Shown here piece by piece: positions 1-4,662 of a stretch of 5,970 nucleotides of DNA. The notes beneath the pieces are model-generated. The model was not told the DNA's origin, did not search any database, and worked only from the letters and a program-made list of their open reading frames with translations. The stretch comes from Candidatus Buchananbacteria bacterium RIFCSPLOWO2_02_FULL_46_11b (lineage in GTDB: Bacteria; Patescibacteriota; Patescibacteriia; Buchananbacterales; UBA6539): positions 3,585 through 9,554 of the forward strand of contig MHIR01000053.1 of NCBI GenBank assembly GCA_001817615.1, in the 5' to 3' direction. Numbering within the stretch: the first letter of the stretch is position 1; the number at the start of each line of letters is the position of its first letter. Both the position numbers and the translations under genes were made by a program.

Positions 1-729
1 GAACCGCTGGAACATTTTTTGCACGCCTGCTTTATGATGTCGGCGGCCTTTGGCCAGCTTGGCGACGACTGCCGGCATTTGATGCGCAGCGAGCTTAATG
101 AGGTGGCGGAAGCTTTTGAACCCGGCCAGGTCGGATCGTCCACCATGGCCCAAAAGCGCAATCCCATCAATTTTGAAAATCTCAAAGCGATGTGGAAAAA
201 AAACGTCGGCGAATATGTCAAAGTGCTGCTGACTCTGCATTCCGAACATCAGCGCGATTTGACGGATTCCGCGGTGATGCGTGATTTTCCGACGATTCTG
301 GTCAATCTGATGACCCAGCTTAATACGCTGCGGCGAAAAAATCAAAGCGGCGCCCCGTTTCTGGCGCGCCTTTCGTTCAATAATGAGGCGTTGAAGCGAA
401 ATCTTGGAATGAACGCCCACGTCATATTGGCCGAACCGATCTATATCGCATTGCAGATGGCCGGTTATCCGGACGATGCTCACGAGCTGGTCAATCGCAA
501 ACTGGTACCGCGGGCCCAGAAAGAAAATCTGCCTTTGGCGGAAATTCTTCGACATTACGCGCAAACCGAAAGTGATCCGTGCATTAGTGAAGCTTACGGC
601 CGAATTCCCGCGGAAGTCAAAGAGATGCTGGCCTGTCCGGAAAAATATACCGGAGACGCCGCGAAAAAAGCCTTGGAAGTCGTTTCGCTGGCGCAAGAGT
701 GCGTTTGCGAACTGAGTGGTGAAGCTTAA
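1..729 (+). CDS. purB: adenylosuccinate lyase, C-terminal part (5' end outside window)
   Basis: PurB cleaves SAICAR to AICAR plus fumarate in IMP synthesis and adenylosuccinate to AMP plus fumarate in the AMP branch; it is a cytosolic homotetramer of the fumarase/aspartase superfamily. The reading frame is open from base 1, giving 242 visible residues, a little over half of the usual 430-475, so the true start lies upstream and the ATG at 19 is internal. The superfamily signature GSSTMAQKRNP is at 133-165 and contains the serine-bearing mobile loop. The segment QRDLTDSAVMRD follows and matches the family, then LAEPIYIALQ of the helical core. The usual Pro after the signature Met is Ala here. 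The stop at 727-729 is 23 bp before purH, so the two are very probably co-transcribed. The first catalytic His region is not visible. Family assignment is firm. Confidence 0.95.
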   Translation, partial: EPLEHFLHACFMMSAAFGQLGDDCRHLMRSELNEVAEAFEPGQVGSSTMAQKRNPINFENLKAMWKKNVGEYVKVLLTLHSEHQRDLTDSAVMRDFPTILVNLMTQLNTLRRKNQSGAPFLARLSFNNEALKRNLGMNAHVILAEPIYIALQMAGYPDDAHELVNRKLVPRAQKENLPLAEILRHYAQTESDPCISEAYGRIPAEVKEMLACPEKYTGDAAKKALEVVSLAQECVCELSGEA

Positions 730-752
730 CAGAAAAAGGAGAAACACAGGTT

Positions 753-2402
753 ATGAGTGAAAGTGGAAAAAAGAAGACGGCGCTGATCAGCGTCTACACC
801 AAAGACGGCATTGAGGATTTCGCCGGCCGGCTGGTAAAACTCGGCTGGGAAATTCTGTCATCCGGCGGCACGGCCAAGTTTTTGGCCGAGAAAGGCATTC
901 CGGTAAAAGACGTAGCGGAATTGGTTGGCGGCGGCGCCATTTTGGGCCACCGCGTCGTCACCTTATCGCGCGAAGTCCATGCCGGCTTGCTGGCGCGGGA
1001 TAACGAGGAAGACCGAGCGGAGCTGGAAAATCTCGGCGTGCCATTCATCGACATGGTCGTCTGCGACTTTTATCCGTTGCGCGAAGAGATCGCCAAAGAA
1101 GGCGCGACCGTCGATTCGGTAATTAATCAAACCGACATCGGTGGGCCGACCATGGTGCGTTCCGGCGCCAAAGGCGGCCGGATTGTCGTAATCGATCCGC
1201 TTGATCGGAAGACGGTTATCGAACAGCTGGAGTTTAACGACGTAGTGACGCCCGGAGTCCGTCAGTATCTGCGCGCCAAAGCGGAATACATTGTGGCCGG
1301 GTACTGCCTGGACTCGGTGCGCTTTCACGGCAAGGACGGCTATGACGGTCTGCTGGGTATAGTGGTCATGGATCTGGCCTATGGCGAAAATCGCGACCAG
1401 TCGCCGGCAGCGCTTTACGCCGCCGACCTGGCCGACCCGCTTGCCTGGGGCAAATTTAACGTTCTGACCGGCCAGCCCAGCTACATCTCAATCGGCGACG
1501 GCGACCGCGCCCTGGGCGTGATGTGCGCGCTCGCCGAATCGTTCCGGTTCAACCTCAAGAAAGTTCCGCAGATCGCCGTCGCGTGCAAGCACGGCAATCC
1601 GTGCGGCATCGGCGTTTCCTTTGAATCGCCGACTGAAGCGCTCCTGAAAGCTCTTATGGGCGACTCGCTCGCGGTGATGGGCGCCGAAGTAATGATTAAC
1701 TTCGCCATTGACAAAGATCTCGGCCTGCTCCTTTTCCGGGTGCCAGATAAACAGCGCGAACGCGTTGGCCGCGAGTTCTGGGGAATTGACGTTCTCTACG
1801 CGCCGGCAGTTGACGCCGACACCATTGAACTGCTGGGCAAGAAAGATCGCCGCCGCATTCTGGTCAATCCCGCGCTGGCCGACCCGCACGATTCCAAACA
1901 GGAATTCATGCTTGAACCGGTCCGCGGCGGATTCCTTCGTCAGAAGTCCTATCACTACATCTTGGATTTCAGTAATCTTCACAGCCAAACCGGCGAAATG
2001 TCGGAGAGCCAGAAGATCGACGCAATCATCGCCTGGGCCGCGGCCTGGCGTTCGGTCTCCAATACCGTCGCCCTGGCCAAGGAAGGCATGCTTATCGGCC
2101 TGGGTTGCGGCCAGCAAGACCGCATCGCCTGCGTCCAGCTTTGCCTGGATCGCGCCAAGCGCGCCGGCCACGATACTACAGGCGCCATATTTGCCTCCGA
2201 CGCTTTCTTCCCATTTGCCCGGCGCAAGCGCGAAGAAGATCCGCGGGAAGGCTCAGAACTGCTTTGGGAAGCACTTTGCGCCGGCGGCATCGTGCCCTAT
2301 GACGGCAAGAATGCCCAGGAAGTCTACGACTTCTTTAACCAGCATCATTTGTTAGTGGGCTTTTTACCTCCCGAGCACCGCGGCTTTTTCGGCCACGGCT
2401 GA
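753..2402 (+). CDS. purH: bifunctional AICAR formyltransferase / IMP cyclohydrolase (divergent PurH)
   Basis: PurH formylates AICAR with 10-formyl-THF and closes FAICAR to IMP, the last two steps of IMP synthesis, in the cytosol. The 549 residues are close to the usual 510-590. The start ATG has AGGAG at 737-741. The N-terminal MGS-like cyclohydrolase domain (about 8-150) shows SSGGT (36-40), YP (107-108), TDIGGPT (127-133) and AK (139-140). The C-terminal formyltransferase domain (about 200-549) shows YGEN (210-213), the catalytic pair K279-H280 in KHGNPCG, SNTVALAKEG (436-445), GQQDR (453-457) and ASDAFFPF (481-488). Oddities: the near-universal RVKTLHP motif reads RVVTLSR (67-73), so the lysine equivalent to human ATIC Lys66 is Val69; the late GGS-type loop is replaced by YDGKN; the C-terminus ends RGFFGHG. 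I associate such sequences, from memory, with Patescibacteria. The formyltransferase looks intact; cyclohydrolase activity is less certain. Confidence 0.93.
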   Translation: MSESGKKKTALISVYTKDGIEDFAGRLVKLGWEILSSGGTAKFLAEKGIPVKDVAELVGGGAILGHRVVTLSREVHAGLLARDNEEDRAELENLGVPFIDMVVCDFYPLREEIAKEGATVDSVINQTDIGGPTMVRSGAKGGRIVVIDPLDRKTVIEQLEFNDVVTPGVRQYLRAKAEYIVAGYCLDSVRFHGKDGYDGLLGIVVMDLAYGENRDQSPAALYAADLADPLAWGKFNVLTGQPSYISIGDGDRALGVMCALAESFRFNLKKVPQIAVACKHGNPCGIGVSFESPTEALLKALMGDSLAVMGAEVMINFAIDKDLGLLLFRVPDKQRERVGREFWGIDVLYAPAVDADTIELLGKKDRRRILVNPALADPHDSKQEFMLEPVRGGFLRQKSYHYILDFSNLHSQTGEMSESQKIDAIIAWAAAWRSVSNTVALAKEGMLIGLGCGQQDRIACVQLCLDRAKRAGHDTTGAIFASDAFFPFARRKREEDPREGSELLWEALCAGGIVPYDGKNAQEVYDFFNQHHLLVGFLPPEHRGFFGHG

Positions 2403-2432
2403 GATCAAGCATTGTACGTTGTAATTTCAACG

Positions 2433-2468
2433 GTCGGTCGGACTCGCGAGAGTTTGACCGGCTTTTTT
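2433..2468 (+). terminator. intrinsic terminator of the purB-purH transcript
   Basis: A 13-bp stem pairs 2433-2445 with 2450-2462, with three G-U pairs, and closes on the tetraloop GCGA (2446-2449). Six T residues follow at 2463-2468. It lies 30 bp after the purH stop and ends the purine transcript. Confidence 0.88.
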
Positions 2469-2474
2469 ATTTAA

Positions 2475-2562
2475 TGCGAATTACGCGAATTATGTTTTTA
2501 GATGTCTTAAGAAACAGATATCTTTTGTTATTTTTATTTACGCTTGCGAATAATGCGAATTA
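2475..2562. repeat. two pairs of 9-mer GCGAATTA repeats
   Basis: Two tandem 9-mers (2475-2483 TGCGAATTA, 2484-2492 CGCGAATTA) recur as a second pair (2545-2553 TGCGAATAA, 2554-2562 TGCGAATTA) after 52 bp of A+T-rich sequence. The bracketed stretch has no gene I can support. They resemble the other short-period intergenic repeats in this window but have a different unit. Confidence 0.7.
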
Positions 2563-2620
2563 AGTACCCCCGGCTGTGTTTCGCGGAATATGGGCAGGCT
2601 GGCCACGCTTTGCGCAATTG

Positions 2621-2665
2621 CGGTCAGGCAGGCAAGTAAATCAAGTAAATCAAGCGGCCTGACCG
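2621..2665. repeat. 9-bp perfect inverted repeat enclosing tandem CAAGTAAAT
   Basis: CGGTCAGGC (2621-2629) and GCCTGACCG (2657-2665) are perfectly complementary arms. The 27-nt interval carries CAAGTAAAT at 2633-2641 and 2642-2650 plus a partial third copy, CAAG, at 2651-2654. Function unknown. Confidence 0.7.
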
Positions 2666-2708
2666 TTCGCCTTGGTATAGCTCTTTCTATACTGAAATCT
2701 TTCATCAT

Positions 2709-2744
2709 AATCGGCGCCAAAGTTAATATTGGCGGCGATTTTTT
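2709..2744 (+). terminator. terminator-like hairpin on the + strand
   Basis: AATCG (2709-2713) pairs with CGATT (2736-2740), then one G/G mismatch, then CGCCAA (2715-2720) pairs with TTGGCG (2729-2734), with an 8-nt loop. A run of six T residues covers 2739-2744. It faces the tRNA-cluster terminator on the other strand only 3 bp away, a usual arrangement for converging transcripts. Confidence 0.5.
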
Positions 2745-2747
2745 AAA

Positions 2748-2774
2748 CAAAAAATCCCTGCTTGAACAGGGATT
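2748..2774 (-). terminator. intrinsic terminator of the tRNA cluster
   Basis: Read on the - strand, AATCCCTG (2774-2767) and CAGGGATT (2760-2753) form a perfect 8-bp stem with a 6-nt loop. With the two stem T residues, a run of six T residues follows toward 2749. It begins 4 bp after the encoded CCA of the last tRNA-like sequence. Confidence 0.88.
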
Positions 2775-2777
2775 CTT

Positions 2778-2845
2778 TGGTGGGCGCACGTGGACTCGAA
2801 CCACGGACCTTTACGATGTCAACGTAACGCTCTAACCAGCTGAGT
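2778..2845 (-). pseudogene. tRNA-Val(GAC)-like sequence lacking its 5' acceptor strand
   Basis: Read on the - strand this holds most of a tRNA: D-loop AGCTGGTTA, anticodon arm TTACG-TTGACAT-CGTAA (anticodon GAC), variable loop AGGTC, T-arm CGTGG-TTCGAGT-CCACG, 3' acceptor strand TGCGCCC, discriminator A and encoded CCA. The expected 5' strand GGGCGCA is absent. The seven bases in its place (2854-2848) read AAAGTCG and do not pair with the 3' strand, U8 is G, and the first D-stem pair is A-C. The upstream bases instead belong to a hairpin (2843-2894). T and anticodon stems differ in sequence from the neighbouring tRNA-Val yet pair perfectly, so it was functional until recently or has another role. 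No 5' half is visible before tRNA-Val 2909-2985. Pseudogene is the conservative call. Confidence 0.75.
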
Positions 2846-2894
2846 CCCGACTTTTCGCTCTTAGATATTACCAAGACGCGAAAACGTCGGGACT
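2843..2894. repeat. 20-bp imperfect hairpin joined to the tRNA-Val-like sequence
   Basis: AGTCCCGAC (2843-2851) pairs with GTCGGGACT (2886-2894), TTTTCGC (2852-2858) with GCGAAAA (2878-2884), and TCTT (2859-2862) with AAGA (2873-2876). Only two single-C bulges (2877, 2885) and a 10-nt loop interrupt it. One arm ends inside the D-stem of the tRNA-like sequence. No T-run follows on either strand, so it is not an ordinary terminator. Confidence 0.85.
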
Positions 2895-2908
2895 ATATGT
2901 TGATTTTT

Positions 2909-2985
2909 TGGTGGGCCCGTGCAGATTCGAACTGCAGACCTCTTCGATGTCAACGAAGCGCTCTAACCAACTGAGCTACGAGCCC
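2909..2985 (-). tRNA. tRNA-Val(GAC)
   Basis: Read on the - strand: acceptor GGGCTCG pairs with CGGGCCC (one G-U), U8-A9, D-stem GCTC/GAGC, anticodon arm CTTCG-TTGACAT-CGAAG with anticodon GAC, variable loop AGGTC, T-arm TGCAG-TTCGAAT-CTGCA, discriminator A and encoded CCA (2911-2909). It is complete at 77 nt and reads valine GUC/GUU codons. A promoter may lie just upstream at 3004-3032. No terminator follows before the hairpin and second tRNA-Val-like sequence, so those are probably on the same transcript. Confidence 0.96.
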
Positions 2986-3005
2986 GTAAATAAATGTAAA
3001 TAAAT
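2986..3005. repeat. tandem 10-mer GTAAATAAAT
   Basis: Two exact copies (2986-2995 and 2996-3005) lie directly upstream of the 5' end of tRNA-Val, in its short leader. Probably simple A+T-rich sequence. Confidence 0.8.
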
Positions 3006-3032
3006 AATATGATAAAATTTGATTTTTAGCAA
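3004..3032 (-). promoter_or_regulatory. putative promoter for tRNA-Val
   Basis: On the - strand, TTGCTA (3032-3027) and TATTAT (3009-3004) are 17 bp apart. The -35 starts just past the tRNA-Ile 3' end, and the predicted transcript would begin shortly before tRNA-Val. The A+T-rich setting makes a chance match possible. Confidence 0.42.
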
Positions 3033-3035
3033 GAG

Positions 3036-3108
3036 TGCGCGTGGATGGAATCGAACCATCGGCATCCGTCTTATAAGGGCGGCGCTCTAACCACTGAGCT
3101 ACACGCGC
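3036..3108 (-). tRNA. tRNA-Ile with anticodon UAU
   Basis: Read on the - strand: acceptor GCGCGTG pairs perfectly with CACGCGC, U8-A9, D-stem GCTC/GAGC, D-loop AGTGGTTA, anticodon arm CCGCC-CTTATAA-GACGG, T-arm GATGG-TTCGATT-CCATC, discriminator A. The loop places TAT at 34-36, which reads AUA isoleucine codons. Most bacteria read AUA with a CAU tRNA modified by TilS; UAU is known but uncommon. The anticodon stem has a C30-A40 mismatch. CCA is not encoded (CTC follows the discriminator), unlike the two valine copies. AUA codons occur in the purB, purH and 307-aa frames here. Confidence 0.9.
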
Positions 3109-3128
3109 ATAGCGTAAATTATAAATTT

Positions 3129-3153
3129 AATCCCGCATTAAAAATGAGGGATT
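3129..3153. other. hairpin in the leader of the tRNA cluster
   Basis: AATCCC (3129-3134) pairs with GGGATT (3148-3153), and CATT (3136-3139) with AATG (3143-3146), around one mismatch and a 3-nt loop. It lies between the tRNA promoter and tRNA-Ile on the - strand. It lacks a clean T-run, so it is at most a weak terminator for the 3209-4339 gene, or a leader structure. Confidence 0.5.
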
Positions 3154-3172
3154 GAATTTGGCGCTTAACTTT

Positions 3173-3201
3173 ATTATACCAATTAAACCCCGAATTACCA
3201 A
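3173..3201 (-). promoter_or_regulatory. promoter of the tRNA cluster
   Basis: On the - strand, TTGGTA (3201-3196) and a perfect TATAAT (3178-3173) are 17 bp apart, with TGG before the -10. Transcription would start near 3166 and reach tRNA-Ile after a leader of about 57 nt. The promoter begins 8 bp beyond the stop codon of the upstream gene, which has no clear terminator, so read-through into the tRNAs is also possible. Confidence 0.75.
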
Positions 3202-3208
3202 ATGAAAT

Positions 3209-4339
3209 TTAGCCCAACTTCTCCTTGATTTTATCTATGACTTCCTTCTCCGCTTCCAGAAGCGTTTTTTCCAAAAGGCAGAAGGTCGCCAGATTCTTCG
3301 AGCCCTGGGGCGAAAAAGCACTGGCTAAGTAGAGGGCGTTTTGGTTTTTTAGAGTATTGACCATAACGCAGACGTTAGCGTCTTTTTGGTAGAATAAGAC
3401 CACGGTTTCCACGCCTGGAATGAAAGAAATCAATTCTTCCACTACGTCGGGCAAATCATTTTCATCGGCGCCGGCTTCCAAAAAGTCATGTTCGGTAATT
3501 AAGGACCAAGTCAGCTTGTTGCCAGCCTGGCTTTTTAGCCGGGCCAGGGCGCGGCCCCAGAGGTTGAGAGTGGAAACCGAGCGGCTGCGGTAGAGATTTT
3601 TAACAATCGCGCCGCGGTCGGCCTCGGCCGATAAGAGCTGGCCGGCGATCTCCAGGGTCTTGGGCGTGACATTCGCCGTCTTGAAGCTGCGGGTTTTGGC
3701 AATCAGGCCGGTTAAGAGGCAAGTGGCGATATCCTGGTCCATTAAATTCTTGTCAATCGCGTTGATCAAGCCGAATAAAACTTCGGCCGTGGCCGCGGCG
3801 TTGGGATTAGTCAGGTTGATTTGGCCGAAGTGCTCGTTTTCCGCCTTGTGGTCAAGGTTGACAATCGTGGTGTTATAGAAAAATTCCGTGAAGTTTTGGT
3901 AAATCGCGCCCAAAGAATCCAGGTCCGGCGCGTCCAGGGAAATGATTAAATCGTATTTATAATCCGAGCTTTCGGCCCTGACCGCGTCTTTGTCAAAAGA
4001 GCCGGATTTGGGTGTCAGGTAAATTTTTAATTTGTCGTTTTCCAGATTATAGCTTAAGTTTTCAATTTTATTTCGGCCGGCTTCAACGGTAATCACGAAT
4101 TTTTGGAGATTATTGATTTCCGGTTTAATTGCTTCGGCCTGGGGCAGGAATTTTAGATTTTTAGGCAAAACAAAGCCAGCCGAGGCGATGTCGGCCAATT
4201 TATCTTGTTTTTTCAAAACCAAATAAAGCGCCAGGGCGCAAGCAACCGAATCGGGGCTGAATTCCCGGGGGAAGACAATCAGGATATGGCGGCTTTCTTT
4301 AATGGCTTTGATGATTTGTTCCGTTTCGTTTAGAGCCAT
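3209..4339 (-). CDS. DHH/RecJ-like phosphoesterase family protein with degenerate catalytic motifs
   Basis: The 376-residue protein has the layout of NrnA/RecJ-type DHH proteins, which are Mn-dependent nano-RNA nucleases or pAp/cyclic-dinucleotide phosphodiesterases. Motif I, normally H-x-x-P-D-x-D, reads PREFSPDSVAC (24-34), losing the His and first Asp but keeping D30. Motif II is kept as SLDAPDLDSLG (D136). Motif III is DHK (163-165) instead of DHH. Motif IV is TGLIAKTRSF (210-219), with Lys where the metal-binding Asp normally sits. The C-terminal DHHA1 glycine-rich substrate motif is not recognisable (FSPQGSKNLA, 342-351). Family membership is clear; loss of activity is inferred. The ATG lacks a Shine-Dalgarno sequence. 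It is expressed from two overlapping promoters (4465-4520). No signal peptide or membrane segment. A Patescibacteria-specific subfamily with altered chemistry is the alternative. Confidence 0.85.
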   Translation of the reverse strand: MALNETEQIIKAIKESRHILIVFPREFSPDSVACALALYLVLKKQDKLADIASAGFVLPKNLKFLPQAEAIKPEINNLQKFVITVEAGRNKIENLSYNLENDKLKIYLTPKSGSFDKDAVRAESSDYKYDLIISLDAPDLDSLGAIYQNFTEFFYNTTIVNLDHKAENEHFGQINLTNPNAAATAEVLFGLINAIDKNLMDQDIATCLLTGLIAKTRSFKTANVTPKTLEIAGQLLSAEADRGAIVKNLYRSRSVSTLNLWGRALARLKSQAGNKLTWSLITEHDFLEAGADENDLPDVVEELISFIPGVETVVLFYQKDANVCVMVNTLKNQNALYLASAFSPQGSKNLATFCLLEKTLLEAEKEVIDKIKEKLG

Positions 4340-4363
4340 GAGTTTGCCAAGGAGTAGCAGGCA

Positions 4364-4448
4364 GGAATTAGGAATTGGGAATTACGAATTAGGAATGTTT
4401 CATGAAGTATTCATAATTCCTACTTCCTAATTCATTATTCCATTATTA
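4364..4448. repeat. inverted pair of heptamer repeat arrays (GGAATTA type)
   Basis: Five imperfect 7-nt units run at 4364-4398 (GGAATTA, GGAATTG, GGAATTA, CGAATTA, GGAATGT). A complementary array of period 7 follows at about 4414-4448 (TAATTCC, TACTTCC, TAATTCA, TTATTCC, ATTATTA). The arms 4378-4395 and 4424-4441 match at 16 of 18 positions. Between them is a small perfect hairpin, ATGAA/TTCAT (4402-4406/4410-4414). The array lies in the 5' leader of the DHH-like gene, so its transcript could fold into a long hairpin. Confidence 0.8.
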
Positions 4449-4464
4449 ACAAGTAAATTAAGTC

Positions 4465-4493
4465 ATTATACCCTTTTTAAGGGAATTTGTCAT
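4465..4493 (-). promoter_or_regulatory. proximal promoter P2 of the DHH-like gene
   Basis: On the - strand, ATGACA (4493-4488) and a perfect TATAAT (4470-4465) are 17 bp apart. The spacer carries the inverted repeat CCCTT-AAA-AAGGG (4483-4471), which could be an operator. The leader would be about 119 nt and include the heptamer array. Confidence 0.72.
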
Positions 4494-4520
4494 TTTATCG
4501 GTTATGGCGGAATATGTCAA
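4492..4520 (-). promoter_or_regulatory. distal promoter P1 of the DHH-like gene
   Basis: On the - strand, a perfect TTGACA (4520-4515) and TAAAAT (4497-4492) are 17 bp apart. Its -10 overlaps the -35 of P2 by two bases, so the two probably compete for polymerase. Confidence 0.7.
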
Positions 4521-4541
4521 GGGCTAATAATTAAAGGGGGC

Positions 4542-4570
4542 TTGACAAAAATTGAATTTTGCCGTATAAT
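4542..4570 (+). promoter_or_regulatory. consensus sigma-70 promoter of the 4663-5586 gene
   Basis: TTGACA (4542-4547) and TATAAT (4565-4570) both match consensus exactly with a 17-bp spacer. The spacer contains AAAATT-G-AATTTT (4549-4561). It is back to back with P1 on the other strand, the two -35 boxes being 21 bp apart. Confidence 0.9.
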
Positions 4571-4576
4571 TAAAAG

Positions 4577-4662
4577 TTGTTCCGAATGTGTTGGAATAAC
4601 CCTGGGCCTCGGGGAAAGGGGCAAATAGTCATTTCGGCCGATTGAGGCTGAAAGGAGGTTGC
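4577..4662 (+). promoter_or_regulatory. structured 5' leader with a hairpin at the ribosome-binding site
   Basis: The predicted transcript starts at about 4577. A first hairpin pairs 4576-4583 (GTTGTTCC) with 4593-4600 (GGAATAAC), including one G-U. A second pairs 4632-4639 (TTTCGGCC) with 4646-4653 (GGCTGAAA) around a 6-nt loop. The second stem's 3' strand takes up the first As of AAAGGAGG (4651-4658), the ribosome-binding site, so folding could limit ribosome access. I recognise no known riboswitch class. Confidence 0.5.

Larger units (their letters stand above)
2561..2744 (+). ncRNA. possible small RNA or untranslated region (speculative)
   Basis: This GC-richer stretch holds no convincing protein gene but ends in a terminator-like hairpin (2709-2744) of its own, about 240 bp past the purH terminator. 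It contains inverted repeats at 2621-2629/2657-2665 and at 2675-2680/2687-2692 (GTATAG/CTATAC), and the palindrome CGCAATTGCG. A weak promoter, TTGTTA (2525-2530) with AATAAT (2549-2554) at 18 bp, could drive it. I recognise no known RNA family. It could equally be a backup terminator region for purH. The 5' end is a guess. Confidence 0.2.

Noticed and set aside
1488..2171. 227-codon frame antisense to purH
   Set aside because: Long only because of purH codon bias; no ribosome-binding site, promoter or recognisable domain.
1708..2355. 215-codon alternative-frame reading inside purH
   Set aside because: Entirely within the well-supported purH frame and rich in Pro, Ser, Ala and Arg, typical of an out-of-frame reading.
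2538..2804. 88-codon - strand frame starting MVRVHVRPP
   Set aside because: Its start lies in the T-arm and acceptor of the tRNA-Val-like sequence and it runs through the tRNA terminator; the same kind of tRNA translation artefact.
2590..2835. 81-codon + strand frame ending in WTRTTDLYDVNVTL
   Set aside because: Its C-terminal part is the antisense reading of the tRNA-Val-like sequence, a well-known annotation artefact; it lacks a ribosome-binding site and crosses two terminators.
2843..2908. Intron splitting the tRNA-Val-like sequence
   Set aside because: An intron would leave the 5' acceptor strand GGGCGCA upstream; no such sequence lies between the hairpin and the tRNA-Val CCA end.
3209..4339. 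Decaying pseudogene
   Set aside because: The frame is intact over 376 codons with well-kept hydrophobic pattern and two good promoters; only catalytic positions are altered.
4364..4448. CRISPR array
   Set aside because: Units are 7 nt with no spacers of constant length, and no cas gene is present.
4642..4662. TTG start seven codons upstream for the unknown protein
   Set aside because: It lies in the leader hairpin with no ribosome-binding site of its own, and the codons to 4662 include the AAAGGAGG that serves the ATG at 4663.
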